From NCBI RefSeq assembly GCF_040712315.1, contig NC_134015.1, positions 59,411,964 to 59,475,963 on the forward strand: 64,000 nt of DNA. Direction: 5' to 3'. The stretch comes from Castanea sativa. Lineage: Eukaryota > Streptophyta > Magnoliopsida > Fagales > Fagaceae. Positions within the stretch are counted from its first letter, which is position 1. Each line of letters begins with the position of its first letter. This document shows positions 10,131 to 22,235 of the stretch, piece by piece. The notes below the pieces were generated by a model. That model was given only the letters and a program-made list of their open reading frames with translations. It did no database searches and had not been told where the DNA came from. A program made the position numbers and the translations under genes.

Positions 10131-12483
10131 CTTGTAAGTTTCTTTCTCTTCTCTGTACGCTTTTCTCTTTTGTTGTTTTTTACAGTTTTTTTTTTTTTTT
10201 TTTTTTTGCTTGATTCTTTAAGTTCTATTTGGCAACACTTGATTTTGATGGACTTTTCAAATTCTATGCTCACCTAAGACTGAAGTTGGTCTCTCATCTT
10301 CCACCTTGACATTGAGAAGTATCAGCCCCAAGCTCATTCTTGGGCCTACTGTACTGCTACAAGGTTTGTGAGGGAAGAGAGATATGGGTTATGTTTGAAT
10401 TTGAATCATGATCTTGGCTGGTTTTGTTAATTAATTCTGCTTATTGTAATTGGATATAATTTTTAAGCAACTTATTGTGTGATAAGTTTTGTGAGGGAAG
10501 AGAGATATGGGTTATGTTTGGTAATGTTGATGTATTGTGTCAAAGTTTATGTTTAGACTTAAAAATGTGGAGAATTGCTTTAATGGATTGTGTTGTTTCC
10601 TTTTCTTTTTTTGAATGAAGATTGTGTTGTTTTCAAAGTATGCTTTTTTGCATAATCTTGTTTGTTCCTCACTTGTATTTGTTGCTGTATGTGGCCAAAA
10701 GGTCCTACTTTTATTACATGTGGTATTGTTGTGTTCATGCTATTTTGATTTGGTTGTTTTTGCTTTTGCAAGCCTTTGTGGTTCTTTTGCATGCGTAGTG
10801 TACAGATCCTCCAACATTGACTTCGAGTGTAATTCGCTAGCAAAATTTAGATCGTTGTGAAACTCACATCCAAACAAATATTACAGTCACTCACAAAACT
10901 TATTCAAACTGCAGGGGTTTTTGCTCTTGATTGGAAATGGTTATTGTCTACATTTTTCTGTCTTTGAAATAAGATGTCTAAGTTTATAATAATCTGTAAG
11001 GATCATTTCACAATGTGGCTTGTCCTCAATGTTCACCAAACCAGGAACTTGATTTCAGTAAAAAATAACTTCATTTTATCCAATGCATGTAACATTGCTT
11101 GGTTATCCTAGTGTTAAAGATGACTTTATAAAATTAAAAGCAAAGGAAGTATACAAGAACTCATAAGGAGTAACCTTAGTATACATGCTGCATAATAAAG
11201 GATCTCTCCCAAAGTTTAAATTGTAAATATATATCACTACATCTTATTTCTTTTCATTGTTTTGACAAAGAAGATCCTTTGCCATCTAGGCTTCTGGTGG
11301 GTTTGTCTAAGTTTGAATAGAGACTGTTCTCATTTTGTATAGATTGTTTTGGATGAGGGCTGCGTTGTTGTTGTTTGTGAACTGGAATGGTGGTTGTGGT
11401 TGTGGAATGGTGATTGTTTTAACATTTTGGTGACTTTGATGGTACCCTTTTTGGGTTAACTGAAATTGTTGTGAAATGTTTTTGGGTCTCAGTTTTGGGT
11501 CTTCACTTTGATAAAGCTAGATTATTGTTTTATGGTTTAGTTAGTTATTTTAGATTATTTTTTGTGTTCCTCAATTTTCAATTTTGTTTCTCTTTCTGTA
11601 GGAAAGCATTTCGACAGTAAGTGTACCTTTGGCAAAAACTAGTGATTGATCACTCCTGGCCTAGTGCCTTTGCTTCTTTTTATTATGAGGATCATTTTCA
11701 AGATTGAAGTATTTATAAATTTAACTTTTCTTTTGCAGGTTAAATACACATTGTTTGCAATAACTTTGGATTTTTTCTGAAAGTTGTAAGCTTAGTTTGA
11801 GCAAAGTAAGTAAATTTTACTAGAAAACCTTATAAAACTCTATACGTGTGATGTTGGAAATTGGATTTGTGGTGGTATGTTGTGTTGGAGCAAGCGGGTG
11901 GCTTGCATGGTGTTATAAGGTGGGTTAAACTAATATTGGGAGTATTTTTCATTTCTTGCAAATGTTAATGAGTATTGTTGATTAGATGTGATGAATAATA
12001 TTTTATTTGATTTAAATACTTGTAAAACTCTATACTTGTGATATTTGTGATTGGTTTTGTGGTGGTCTGTTGTGTTGGAGCAAGCGGGTGGCTTGCATAG
12101 TGTTATAAGGTGGGTTAAACTAATATTGGGAGTGTTTTTCATTTCTTGCAAATGTTAATGAGTATTGTTGATTAGATATGATGAATAGTATTTTATTTGA
12201 TTTAAATACTTGTAAAACTCTATACTTGTGATATTTGTGATTGGTTTTGTGGTGGTATGTTGTGTTAGAGCAAGCGGGTGGCTTGCATGATGTTATAAGA
12301 TGGGTTAAACTAATATTGGAGTGTTTTTCATTTCTTGCATGATTTTATTTGATTTCAAAACTTGTGCATTCATGAATGAGATAGAACTTTATCTAAGTAG
12401 CTTATAGACTTAGATGTTAGAATACATTATGCATGAGTTATTCTTATTTTACTAAAGTAGAATTTACCTTATTGTAATCAAAC
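10131..12483 (+). other. Presumed leader introns of the CACTA transposase gene
   Basis: AT-rich, without a convincing coding exon, between the GC-rich first exon (donor TTGTAAGTTT near 10133) and the tnp2 start at 12484. CTTTTGCAG near 11740 is a plausible acceptor of an intermediate exon. It contains the 190-bp tandem repeat described separately. Confidence 0.5.
11833..12350 (+). repeat. 190-bp tandem triplication inside the CACTA element
   Basis: TAAAACTCTATAC recurs at 11833, 12023 and 12213, an exact 190-bp period; the third copy is truncated near 12345. Copies differ by only a few substitutions and share TGGAGCAAGCGGGTGGCTTG. The array ends about 130 bp before the tnp2 start codon, in presumed intron or leader sequence. 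Confidence 0.9.
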
Positions 12484-15400
12484 ATGGATAAAAGTTGGAT
12501 GCCAATGGCTAAGACACCTGATGGCAGATTAAGTAGTCAATATATTGAAGGGGTCAATACATTTATTAAATTTGCAAGATCAGTTGTGGACTTGAGTGGT
12601 AATATTCTGTGCCCGTGTATTCACTGTGTGAATTGCTATCGACAATCTCTTCAAATTGTGCGTATCCATTTGCTTCATCGTGGGATTATGCAATCTTACG
12701 TTAATTGGTATAATCATGGAGAACCTCGTGTATTGAACGAGAACATTCATGATAATGAAATGTCGGATGATGATCATATGGATGATATCGATGCCTTGGT
12801 AGGTGACCGAATTAGAGGGGATCCAAGAAATGCAACCAAAGATGAGGAGGTGCATCATTTTGACAAACTTGAGGAAGATGCAAAGCGCGAGTTGTATCCG
12901 GGTTGCACTGATTATAGTATCTTGAAGTTTGTTATTGAGATGTTACATGTAAAGGTAATGACTAACTTGAGTAATAAGGGACTTGATATGATGCTAGAAT
13001 TGCTAACAAAGGTTTTACCAAAAGATAACTTGGTTCCAAGGTCAAATTATGAAGCAAAGAAGATATTACGTGACTTGGGCATGTCATATGAGCATATAGA
13101 TGCATGCAAAAATGATTGTGCACTATTTTGGAAGGAAAATGAAAATCTTGATAAATGTCCGGTGTGTGAGACGCCTAGGTACAAGGATACACATGCCCAA
13201 GGTAAAAAGAGTCCTCATAAGGTATTGCGTTACTTCCCGTTGACACCGAGATTAAGGAGATTGTACATGTTAGGCCAAAGAGCTAAGGACATGAGATGGT
13301 ATATAGACAAACGAGTGGATGATGGGATAATGAGGCATCCGGCTGATAGTGAGGAGTGGAAGGAGTTTGATTTACAACATCTTGATTTTGCCCTCAAACC
13401 TCGCAATGTAAGGTTGGGGTTGGCTACTGATGGATTTAACCCTTTTGGGAATATGAACAACAACTATAGTATGTGGCCTGTCATACTTATCCCCTATAAC
13501 CTACCGCCTTGGCTGGTTATGAATGAGCCATATTTTATATTGTCCTTGCTTATTCTTGGTCCCCATCAACCAGGAAATGAGATTGATACTTACTTGAAAC
13601 CATTGGTTGACGAGTTGAAGGAGTTATGGGAAGAAGGTGTAGAAACTTATGATGCTTATAGTAAAGAGCATTTTCAGATGCGTGCAACTTTTGTTGTGGA
13701 CAATACATGACTATCCTGGATTTGGTAACATGTCTGGGTGGAGGACAAAGGGTTATCATTCTTGTTACACTTGCAACGATGAACCATATTCAGAAGCTTT
13801 GGAAAGTAAAATTGGATTTATTAACCATCGAGCTTATTTGCCTATGGAACATCGTTTCAGTTGCATAATGGTTTATCAGAGAAACGGAAGAGATCTTTAG
13901 AGTTACAAGTGGGAAAGATACAAGAGCAGTTAGATAGAATGCCAAATATAATTTTAGGAAAGCATCTAAGTAATAAGAAGAGACAACTCATTGGGGAGCC
14001 AAATTGGTCAAAGGTAAGTATTTTGTATAAGCTTCCATACTGGAAGAATAAGAAGCTTAAGCACAACATTGATGTCATGCATGTGGAGAAGAACATTAGT
14101 GAGAGTACTTACGGTACTTTGTTGGGCATTGAGGGGAAAAACAAGGATACTGACAAGGCACGGATAGACTTGCAAAATATGAACTTTAGGCACACGTTAC
14201 ATTTGAAACAACGTCCTGATGGATCATATGACAAGCCTCGGGCTTTTTTTTTCATTAAGCCCAAATGAAAGGGATGCTTTCTATGACTTTTTGAAATTAG
14301 TCAAGTATCCGGATGGCTATGCAGCCAACATATCAAGGTCAGTGAATACAAAAAATGGTAGATTATCTGGTTTGAAAAGCCACGACTGTCATGTGCTACT
14401 ACAACGAATTCTTCCAATTGGGTTGCGAGGGTTTGCACATAAAGATATTAGTATTGTATTATTTGAGTTGGGCAGCTTTTTTCAAGACTTATGCTCAAGG
14501 ACCCTAAAGCGGAGTGAATTAGAGAAACTAGAAGAACGTATAGTTCTTATACTATGCAAGCTTGAGAGGTTCTTTCCTCTAGCATTCTTTAATGTTATGG
14601 CCCACCTTGCTGTTCACTTGCCTCGAGAAGCAATTCTAGGAGGCTCGGTACAATATCGGTGGATGTACCCAATTGAAAGGTAATTAGACCCTTTAATGCA
14701 TCCATCAATTGTATATTTCCCACATGGTATAAAATCACATAATGTGTATATTTTTTCCTCGTAGGTACCTTGGAAAATTGAAAAGATGTATCGAATCGAG
14801 CTCGACCAGAAGGTTCGATTGCAGAGGCTTACATTCTCAAAGAATGTATTAACAACTGGTCTTTGTATATTGATGGAATCGAAACTGTGCATAATCGAAG
14901 AGAAAGAAATGAAGATTTTGGTGAATCTAGTGAATGATTGATAGTTTTTTCACAGACTGCCCGACCTACAGGTGGTAGGCGGAATGATGGCAACTTGTCT
15001 CATGCATTGCTTGATACTGCTCATTGGTACTTATTGTACAATAGTCCTGAACTAGAGCCTTATTTAAAGTATGTGATTTCATATGCATGTATTGTTTAAT
15101 CAAGTTTTGAATATTATTTGCAATGTTTAGCTGAAAATAAATCACCTTATTTTTAACAGTGAACACAAAAATACATTGCATAATTCTACTGGAGAAGCCA
15201 TAACTCAAATCCAATGACAAGAGTTTTCCAAGTGGTTCAGAGAACGTGTAAGACATTTGAAATTTAATCACACACTAATAAAAATTAAACATTTAAATAG
15301 TTTCATCATTACTTATTACTAATTAATATCACTTGTTGTATGTCATTATAGATGAATAGATTGAAAGTTAATGAGTCACTAGAAGCTACTAAAGAGTTAT

Positions 15401-16068
15401 GGTCATTAGCAAATGGTCCTAAGCCGCATGTGAAGGAGTACATAGTTTGTATGGTCAATGGTGTAAAGTTCCATACAAAGGACCTAGACAATCTTCATGT
15501 AACCCAAAACAGTGGTGTATGTACGGAAGGGGACCATGGGGGGGAAATGCACGACTTCTATGGTCATGTGTGCAAAATTTGGGAATTGGAGTATGTGTTT
15601 CGCCATAAAGTTGTTTTATTCCAGTGTGAATGGTACAATACTAGTACCAATGGTCGAAGGAGAACAATAAGAACTGATGCACACTGCACAAGCATTGATG
15701 TTACAAGTCGGTGGTATGAAAATGACCATTTTATACTTCCTAGTCAAGCGAGACAAGTTTTTTACCTTCAAGATACCAAATTGGGTGAACCTTGGAAATT
15801 TGTGCAATCCATCCAACATAGGGGAGTGTTTGATGTCCCGGAAGTCGGGGGTGGAGAATCCAATGATAATACAGAAGATAGTGACGCATTTCAACAAGAA
15901 GCGATTGTTGATGTTGTCTCTATCAATGTTGAGGACAATATTATTGACTATTGTATGGGTGATGTTGAAACTGAGGTTGTTCTTGAAGGTGAAACTTCAA
16001 GAGATGCTAATCAAAATGAAGAGCATGACATATCTAATGTTGATCTTGATATGGATTATGATATGTAG
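12484..16068 (+). pseudogene. tnp2-type CACTA transposase (frameshifted)
   Basis: Starts MDKSWM, the usual CACTA transposase opening, with the transposase-associated N-terminal domain (CPCIHC) in the first 80 codons. The tnp2 core (PF02992 type) follows, with NPFGNMNNNYSMWPV and CPVCETPRYK at 13140-13530, then WTIHDYPGFGNMSGW and HNIDVMHVEKNI. A DUF4218-like block (14400-14680) and a DUF4216-like block in the last exon (15352-16068) complete the family order. One intron is clear at 14680-14764, and further GT-AG introns precede 15160 and 15352. Breaks: an extra T near 13688, a compensating loss near 13855, a shift in a T run near 14250, and another near 14785. The product would cut and join the TIRs. 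As it stands it is not translatable end to end. Confidence 0.85.
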
Positions 16069-16342
16069 AGTTCATAAAAATTGTCTTAAATGTTGTGTGC
16101 TTATCTTAAAGTTTTATGCTTGTCTAAGTAGCAATTGTTTTGTACTTATCTTGAACTTGATATGGATATTGATGTGGTCATTTGTTGTGTTGAGTTAGTA
16201 GTAATTGTGTTTAAATTTGCACTTGTGAATTGCTTGATATGGATAATGGCGTAGACTATGATATGTAAAGTTAGTAGTAATTGTTATTGGGATGTTTTGT
16301 ACTTATTTTGAACTTGATGACATCAATACATAGTTTCAAAAA

Positions 16343-18478
16343 ATGCCCAAAAATGCCAAATACACTCATAACATACCGAGGTATAAGATGGAAAGATTGG
16401 ATAAAATGAGGCAAAACCAAGAGAGAATTGATGCTTTGGGATTGAAGCACATCTCAACTTCTCTAAAGGATACTGTTCAGTCCAATTGTGCAAAAGGAAA
16501 AAAAAGTAGAGCTAGTGTTATGGTAGATGATGATTATGTACCACCTATTGGTGACGATGACAATGATGATGAGTCATCTAATTCTATAATCCATAAGGTA
16601 CAATAGATGTTTCATAGGATACAATAGATGATAATAATTTTAATGTTCCATTACTTGTAATAACTTTGTTGTTCCATTATATGTATGTTTGTTAGTTACA
16701 GATGGCACCAGGACAACTTACACGCTCACGAGGTGAGGCATCTATCCCGGTTGTTCAATCTACGGTCCAATCTACGGAAACACCTCCTGAAGTAAATCCT
16801 CCAATCCAAAGTTCTTCTACTGCGGAGGCGCAGACTAATGGCACATTAACTAGCACGATTGGTAATTACATAGAATATACTTAATTACAACTGCACCCTA
16901 TTTTTACTATTGAGATTATACTTCACTTAATTTAGTTATAATATACATGGAATGTATAATTTCTTAACATTAATAATGTTTAAATAGGATCTGCTAGCAG
17001 AAATACCCGTGGAACAACACGTGGTTAGCAGTACGGGCACTTGTTTAAAAAAATGGTAAGTTACCAGTACGTATAGCTGCAGAATATGATGCTCCTGTTG
17101 GGAAGAATGCGTGTAAGCTTGTCAATCAAATTGGCCTACAAGTGTGAAGTAATTTGTCCAGTTACAACGTGAAAAATTGGAAAAATGTTGATGCTGCTAC
17201 TAGAGATGTGATGCTTCAAAATATCGCAGTAAATTTACATTGATAATGTCTAGCTCGTCTTTGTTGTCACTAAGCATATTAAATTCATATAATAGTATTT
17301 TAATAATATATATAAACTTCATTTTACAGGATCAGTTTGAGCTACAAGGGGATTCCAACTTGGTAACGAAAACATTAAATACAAAATGTGGAAGATTATT
17401 GAGTTCCAACTCCTACAAGTTGCATCAAGCTTATAAAAAGCTCGTACAATCTCATGGTGCTGACTATGCAAGAAACCACCCGCCAAAGAATGCCAAACTT
17501 GAGCTGTGGACTGAACTTATTGATGAGAGATGGACCAATAAGGACTGACTGGTAAATTATTTATGCATATATTATTATTATCCAATGTTTACTATATTAT
17601 GTTGTAAACTAATTAGATTAATACTTAGATAAAGTAAATGTATACTGTTTTATTCATAATCTAATAGATATCTTGAATGTTGTTTATTAGGAAAAATCAA
17701 TAAAGAACTCTGAAAATAGAAAGAAAACTTCAGGCAAACATAGATGCGGGACAAAGGCACTTGCTGTTAGGGTTGATGAGAAGATGCTATTTTTTCATTT
17801 TTCTTAAACTTTAGTATATTACATGTTGTGATTAATAAGTATAACTATCTAACACTTGAATATTAATTAATCAGACAAATAGTAATGACGGTCAAGTTCC
17901 TGAATTGGCAAAAATCTTCAAAGATGTTCATTTCAATCCAAATACAAATATGTGGATACACCATGAGGATGAATCTACATATGTATGTATATCATTCCAT
18001 CCTTATCATTCCATCTCTATCATGTTTGTAAAGCTATAGCATATGTATTATTAATGTTGTGATTGTTTGTTTCTTTCTCCTTTTCAAATGATAGGAAAAT
18101 ATTCTCAAAGTGCAAGAGGATCATTGTCAAGATCCTAATGCAATTCCCCTTACACATGAGGAAATCTCAAACTTGGTTTTTAAGAAGAAGTCCGGTGTTG
18201 TGAAAGGACTTGGCATGAGACCTTCTTCTTCTCTAGTAACCACCGCCTCATCTAATTCCTCGGTGGAGTATATTCAACGGTTAGAAAATGAGATCATTGA
18301 GCTCAAAGAGGCAAGAGCTAAGGACCAAGAAGAGCGAGCTAGGGACCAAGAGGCACGAGCTAGGAACCAAGAAGCACGAGCTAAGCAAGAAGAGGTCCAA
18401 AAGAATATTCTTAATTTTTTAAGGAGGAATGGTTATGATGACACTCTTACCTATGGGGGTGGTTCAACTTCAAGTTAA
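16343..18478 (+). pseudogene. tnpA-like second CACTA gene (Transposase_24 type)
   Basis: The exons read as 16343-16596, 16702-16861, about 16988-17229, 17330-17547, about 17692-17785, 17875-17980 and 18094-18478, with GT-AG borders visible at several joints. The central part (LVNQIGLQV, SYNVKNWKNVD, NPPKNAKLELW-like words) fits the plant En/Spm Ptta family, PF03004. The last exon ends in a coiled coil made by about four 21-bp repeats (ARDQEARARNQEARAKQEE) at 18310-18390, then a Gly/Ser tail and TAA. A TAG near 17024 and a TGA at 17145-17147 (CGA to TGA) interrupt it. By analogy with En/Spm it would encode the subterminal-repeat binding protein. It is a decayed copy. Confidence 0.7.
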
Positions 18479-18954
18479 AACATGTTTTGGTTAGTACTTT
18501 CTTTTAGTAATTGACCCATATTACATGGTGTGACTACTCTTAATGTATTGTTAGAAATGTTTCTTCTAACATAATTAATGTTTTTACTTTATGATTTTGA
18601 TGTAGTATTGGTTTTATATTTGTGCAGATTTCTTATTGGTGGTTTTAAGAAGATTTACTTTTGGCATTACTTGAAGACATATGAGGACATCTTCCGTTAG
18701 TTCTAATTATATTATGCTACACTTTTTGTATTGTTATAAAACATCTTGAGTTATTGTATATGTTGAAAACAATTATTGTATGAAAGGAGTTTGAATTAGA
18801 TACTTGTTTTAGTTTTTACTTGTGGAATGTATGGATCTTTTTTTATAAATGCGTTGTTGAAATAAATGTATTATTAAAATGTGAGGTTTTAGTAATGTAA
18901 AAACAGGTTACAGGTTAATATCAAAACCATGAAAAAAATGAAAATAGAAAATAA
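18479..18954 (+). other. 3' flank of the tnpA-like gene inside the CACTA element
   Basis: AT-rich, no coding signal. It should hold the 3' UTR and poly(A) site of the second gene. Confidence 0.5.
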
Positions 18955-19441
18955 GTTTTAGTGACGAAATATTTCGTCACTAAATGTAACAAAATTTTGT
19001 AAGAAATGGTTTTAGTGACAAAAATTTTCATCACTATATGTGCATGGATTTTCTTAAAAATAGTTTTAGTAACGAACTTTTTCGTCACTATATGTACCCG
19101 ATAAATAGTTTTAGTGACGACATTATTCGTCACTAAATATGATTTAATAAACTAAAGTGTTTTTAGTGACGAAATATTTTCGTCACTGAATGGTGTTTTT
19201 AGTGAGGAAAACATTTAGTGACGAAATGTTTTCGTCTCTAAAAATTTTAAAAAAAATTAAATTAAGTCGGACTATTAGTGACGAAATTTTTCGTCACCAG
19301 GACTTTTAGTGACGGGGTTTTAGTGACGAAATGAATTTCGTCAATAAAAGTCCAATTTCGTCACTAAAAGTTTTTAGTGATGAAGTATTGGAATTTTAGT
19401 AACGAATTTTTTCGTCACTGAAAATACATTTTGTTGTAGTG
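18955..19441 (-). repeat. CACTA right subterminal motif array and TIR
   Basis: TTTAGTGACGAAAT and ATTTCGTCACTAAA alternate as inverted pairs about every 40-70 bp, ending in the terminal inverted repeat at 19425-19441. Several pairs form near-perfect palindromes, for example around 18957-18983. The 70-residue ORF here is only the repeat read through. Confidence 0.85.
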
Positions 19442-20285
19442 TTAGGAAGGAGTGAAGGAAGAAGTCCACCTTTCTTTCATGTTGATTAAAATAGAAGAAA
19501 AGATAATGATCGAGAAAATGAATTTGTTGTGTGTTTGGATAGCAGTATTTGGGTATGTGGATTGGATTTGGGCGATTAAAATCCTTTTATTATTTGGATA
19601 GTTTTCAAAGATCAAAGATTTGAATTTGTCAAAATTCACTAAAGATTTTAAACCTTAAAAATCTGTGGATTAAAAATAATATCTAAAATTAATGGATTTG
19701 AAATTAAGACATTTCAAATTTATTGACGAAATCAATAGGTATATGGACATACAGTCAGGTTCCATGATCAATTTCTGGTCGGAAGAAAATCTTTTCCTCT
19801 GTAGACAGGGAAAACTGAAAAATAAGGGAAAATATCACATACCCAAAAAATAATTAATACAGAGAAAGAGACAAGGAGAAGCTGAAATTATTTTATAGTT
19901 CAATATCAGCCCCACCCCCAACAAGAAGGAACTTGAAAGTGGATGTATGCAGGCAGCTGAGACGGGACTAAAGATATATTAGCAAAAAGAAGACGGGCCT
20001 AGAGATGTGAAGATGGAATTTGAAAGTATATTTTGAAAAAGAACAGTGAAAAATGAGCCTAATCTACACATGTATCATGGTTATCTTATTTTGCAGCTAG
20101 CTAATAATTTGTTCAGAACCTATAAGCTATACCAGTACTGCATGGTTCAACAAGGGATTAGAATATTTGCTAAGATTTTTTTAGGTAAATCCACTTGTTA
20201 TATCTAAAATCCTATCTATTTACCATGCCATATATCAAAATAGAGACAAAAAAAAATGATATTTAACATTTTTTTTTATATTAAT
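19442..20285 (+). repeat. Right part of duplicated block A with the copy junction
   Basis: From 19442 to 19935 it matches about 58140-59130, the TRAX 3' flank and last exon. From 19936 it matches 44473 onward. Shared words are TCAATTTCTGGT and GGAAGAAAATCTTTT on the left side, GGATGTATGCA and AATTTGAAAGTATATTTTG on the right. The junction lies within about 19933-19938. It is interrupted at 20285/20286 by Tat element 2 and resumes at 31318. Confidence 0.8.
19893..19935 (-). pseudogene. Truncated copy of the last TRAX exon
   Basis: On the minus strand it reads the end of TRAX (SSFLLGV-like, then DIEL and a TAA stop), matching 59088-59130 in the intact gene. The sequence then switches abruptly to unrelated DNA at 19936. 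No other TRAX exon is present in this copy, so it marks the duplication breakpoint, not a gene. Confidence 0.7.
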
Positions 20286-21036
20286 TGTGGGGGGTAAAAA
20301 GATCCTGATGGGAACATGGGCCTTTTGGGCCGTGTTAAGGAGGGCCGACCTGACCCTGGGTTTGGAAATTGTTAATACTATGGGTCGGCCCATGCGCCGA
20401 GGGTCCGAGGACCCAGCCGAGGGTGAACTTACCCTCGGACTGACACCAGAGAACCCGGGACTTCATGGTACAGGTTAGGGAATGACACGGTCAAGACCAA
20501 TGGTTAAAAGGGGTGAACCCTTGAATGCCCCGAAGCACCAAGTGTTGAAGAAATGTCAAAGACAAAGGCTGCTACCTCCACATTAAAGACCCTGCACCTA
20601 CCACCCTGGCCGCATTAATGGGGAGGTGACACTTAAACAGTGGAAGGGAAACTTCTAGTTACTGTTCAAAGGCACTAAGAAAAGAAATATCTATACTAAG
20701 GGAGGAGTTGGGGGCAACACGTGTATAAAGTATTAAGAAGAAGAGTATTTAAGGAAAGACCTAGAACAGAAATGGGGACGGAACTTTTTGTAACCTAAAA
20801 AGAAAAAAGACAAAGAGAGAGATAATATAAGAACAGCTCTCGGCTTACGTCCGAGGAGACTTATTTACATTACTCTTTGTTGTTTCCTAATACTGGCAAT
20901 CTTTAGTTTGTCATTTAATCTTCACTCACTTCTAACCTGGGTTTCAAGCCCACTCTCTACAAATTTTCATTGTTTAAGGCTCATTGGGCCTGAGCCCATA
21001 ACTGTTCTTGGGTCCAGGTGCAATTGTGCACTTACA
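20286..21036 (+). repeat. 5' LTR of element 2
   Basis: Begins TGTGGGGGGT and ends CTTACA. GTATTTAAGG near 20744 is a likely TATA box. Two hairpins lie together: GGGTCC-GA-GGACCC at 20401-20414, and CCGAGGGT (20417-20424) pairing with ACCCTCGG (20431-20438) around a 6-nt loop. A third short one (CTCGG, then CCGAG) is near 20838-20855. Confidence 0.95.
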
Positions 21037-21038
21037 AT

Positions 21039-21056
21039 TGGCGCCGTCTGTGGGAA
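21039..21056 (+). promoter_or_regulatory. Primer binding site of element 2
   Basis: TGGCGCCGTCTGTGGGAA lies two bases after the LTR. Its complement ends in CCA, as a tRNA 3' end does. The same 18-mer is at 33696-33713 in element 3. Confidence 0.9.
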
Positions 21057-21083
21057 ATCTAGTCTGGAAGTAGTAGAGATATT

Positions 21084-22235
21084 ATGGCAGGCTTAGGCTC
21101 TCACCATGCAGAGTCACAAGGATCACAACCGGAAGATCATTTCGAACGTCTTGAACGTCATAGGGATCGTGAGGGAAGCGTCCATACAGAATACCCAGGG
21201 GATAGCCATACTCAAGGAGGGGGTAGCACTACCCACGATGAGGGCTCTAAATCCATGCGAAGGAAATTAATCGTTTGAAGAGGAAGTTACGCCGTGCTAA
21301 ACGTAAGGTTTCTCCGTCCTCATCTAGTTCTTCCTCGCAGAAGGATAGGGAGTTGGCTACAGCTCAAGGTCATATTCCCCCACTAGCGCAACATCCTCCG
21401 GCGAGGAGGACGACCAATCAACTCGCAGACGTAAGAAGCTTCGTTCTAGGGGCTTAGGCAACGATACCATGAGTAGAGCGTTGCACCAACTCTCTAAATC
21501 TCCGTTTTCGCGGAGGATTGAGAGGGGAAGGCTTCCCAGGAGGTTCACCCAGCCCACCTTTACCATCTACAATGGCCGGACTGATCCGGTGGAACACGTG
21601 AGTCACTTCAACCAAAGGATGGCAGTGCACTCTCATAACGAGACTTTGATGTGTAAAGTCTTCCCCTCCAGCTTGGGCCCTGAGGCTATGAGATGGTTTA
21701 ACGGTCTCAAATCGGGGTCTGTGGGCTCGTTTGGGGAGTTAACTAGGGCATTTGCTTCGCGCTTCATCACGTGTAGCAGAGTCCCTCGGCCATTGGATTC
21801 GTTGCTATCCATGGTCATGAAGGAGGGGGAGACACTGAAAGCATACTCCGACAGATATTGGGAGATGTTTAATGAAATAGATGGCGACTTTGATGAGGTG
21901 GCGCTTAATACCTTTAAGGTAGGCCTCCCTACTGATCACGACCTAAGAAAGTCTTTGACGAAAAAGCCCGTCCGCAGCGTACGCCGTCTTATGGATCGTA
22001 TCGACGAATATAAAAGGGTAGAGGAAGACCAGCAGCAAGGAAAAGGAAAGGAGAAGGTTATCCCGCAGGAGAGAAGGGATTTCAGGTCGGACAGATATCA
22101 CAACAACAAGCCGAGGAGGGATTACATCGGACAATCCGGCTTGGCAAGCACCCCAGCCGTAAGTACGGTGTTCCGAGAACCAAGGCATCGCTATTAGAAA
22201 AAGTTCGCAAGGAGCCCTTCTTCGATGGCCCGGCA
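21084..22235 (+). pseudogene. gag of element 2 (frameshifted)
   Basis: The start at 21084 (MAGLGSHHAESQG) opens a polar N-terminus that breaks after about 64 codons. The frame resumes at 21275 and again at 21469. The longest intact part (21469-22197, 242 codons) is the retrotransposon gag domain, with RRFTQPTFTIYNGRTDP, VFPSSLGPEAMRWFNGL and a GETLKAYSDRYWEMFNEI block, then a basic KKPVRSVRRLMDRIDEYKR segment. It would form the capsid of the virus-like particle. The C-terminal Cys/His region expected next is degenerate, so nucleic-acid packaging by this product is doubtful. Confidence 0.85.

Larger units (their letters stand above)
9142..19441 (+). mobile_element. Complete CACTA (En/Spm-like) DNA transposon
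   Basis: The termini are perfect inverted repeats: CACTACAACAAAATGTA at 9142-9158 and its complement at 19425-19441. A 3-bp target duplication TTA lies at 9139-9141 and 19442-19444. Subterminal arrays of TTTAGTGACGAAA-type words, often as palindromes with TTTCGTCACTAAA, fill both ends. Two genes run left to right: a tnp2-type transposase (12484-16068) and a tnpA-like gene (16343-18478). At 10.3 kb it has the structure of an autonomous element, but both genes carry frameshifts or stops, so it is probably immobile unless helped in trans. Confidence 0.95.

Noticed and set aside
9592..10273. Overlapping Arg/Ser-rich ORFs on both strands
   Set aside because: They are readings of a stop-free 32-bp repeat and its flanking poly(T) tract; no frame is favoured.
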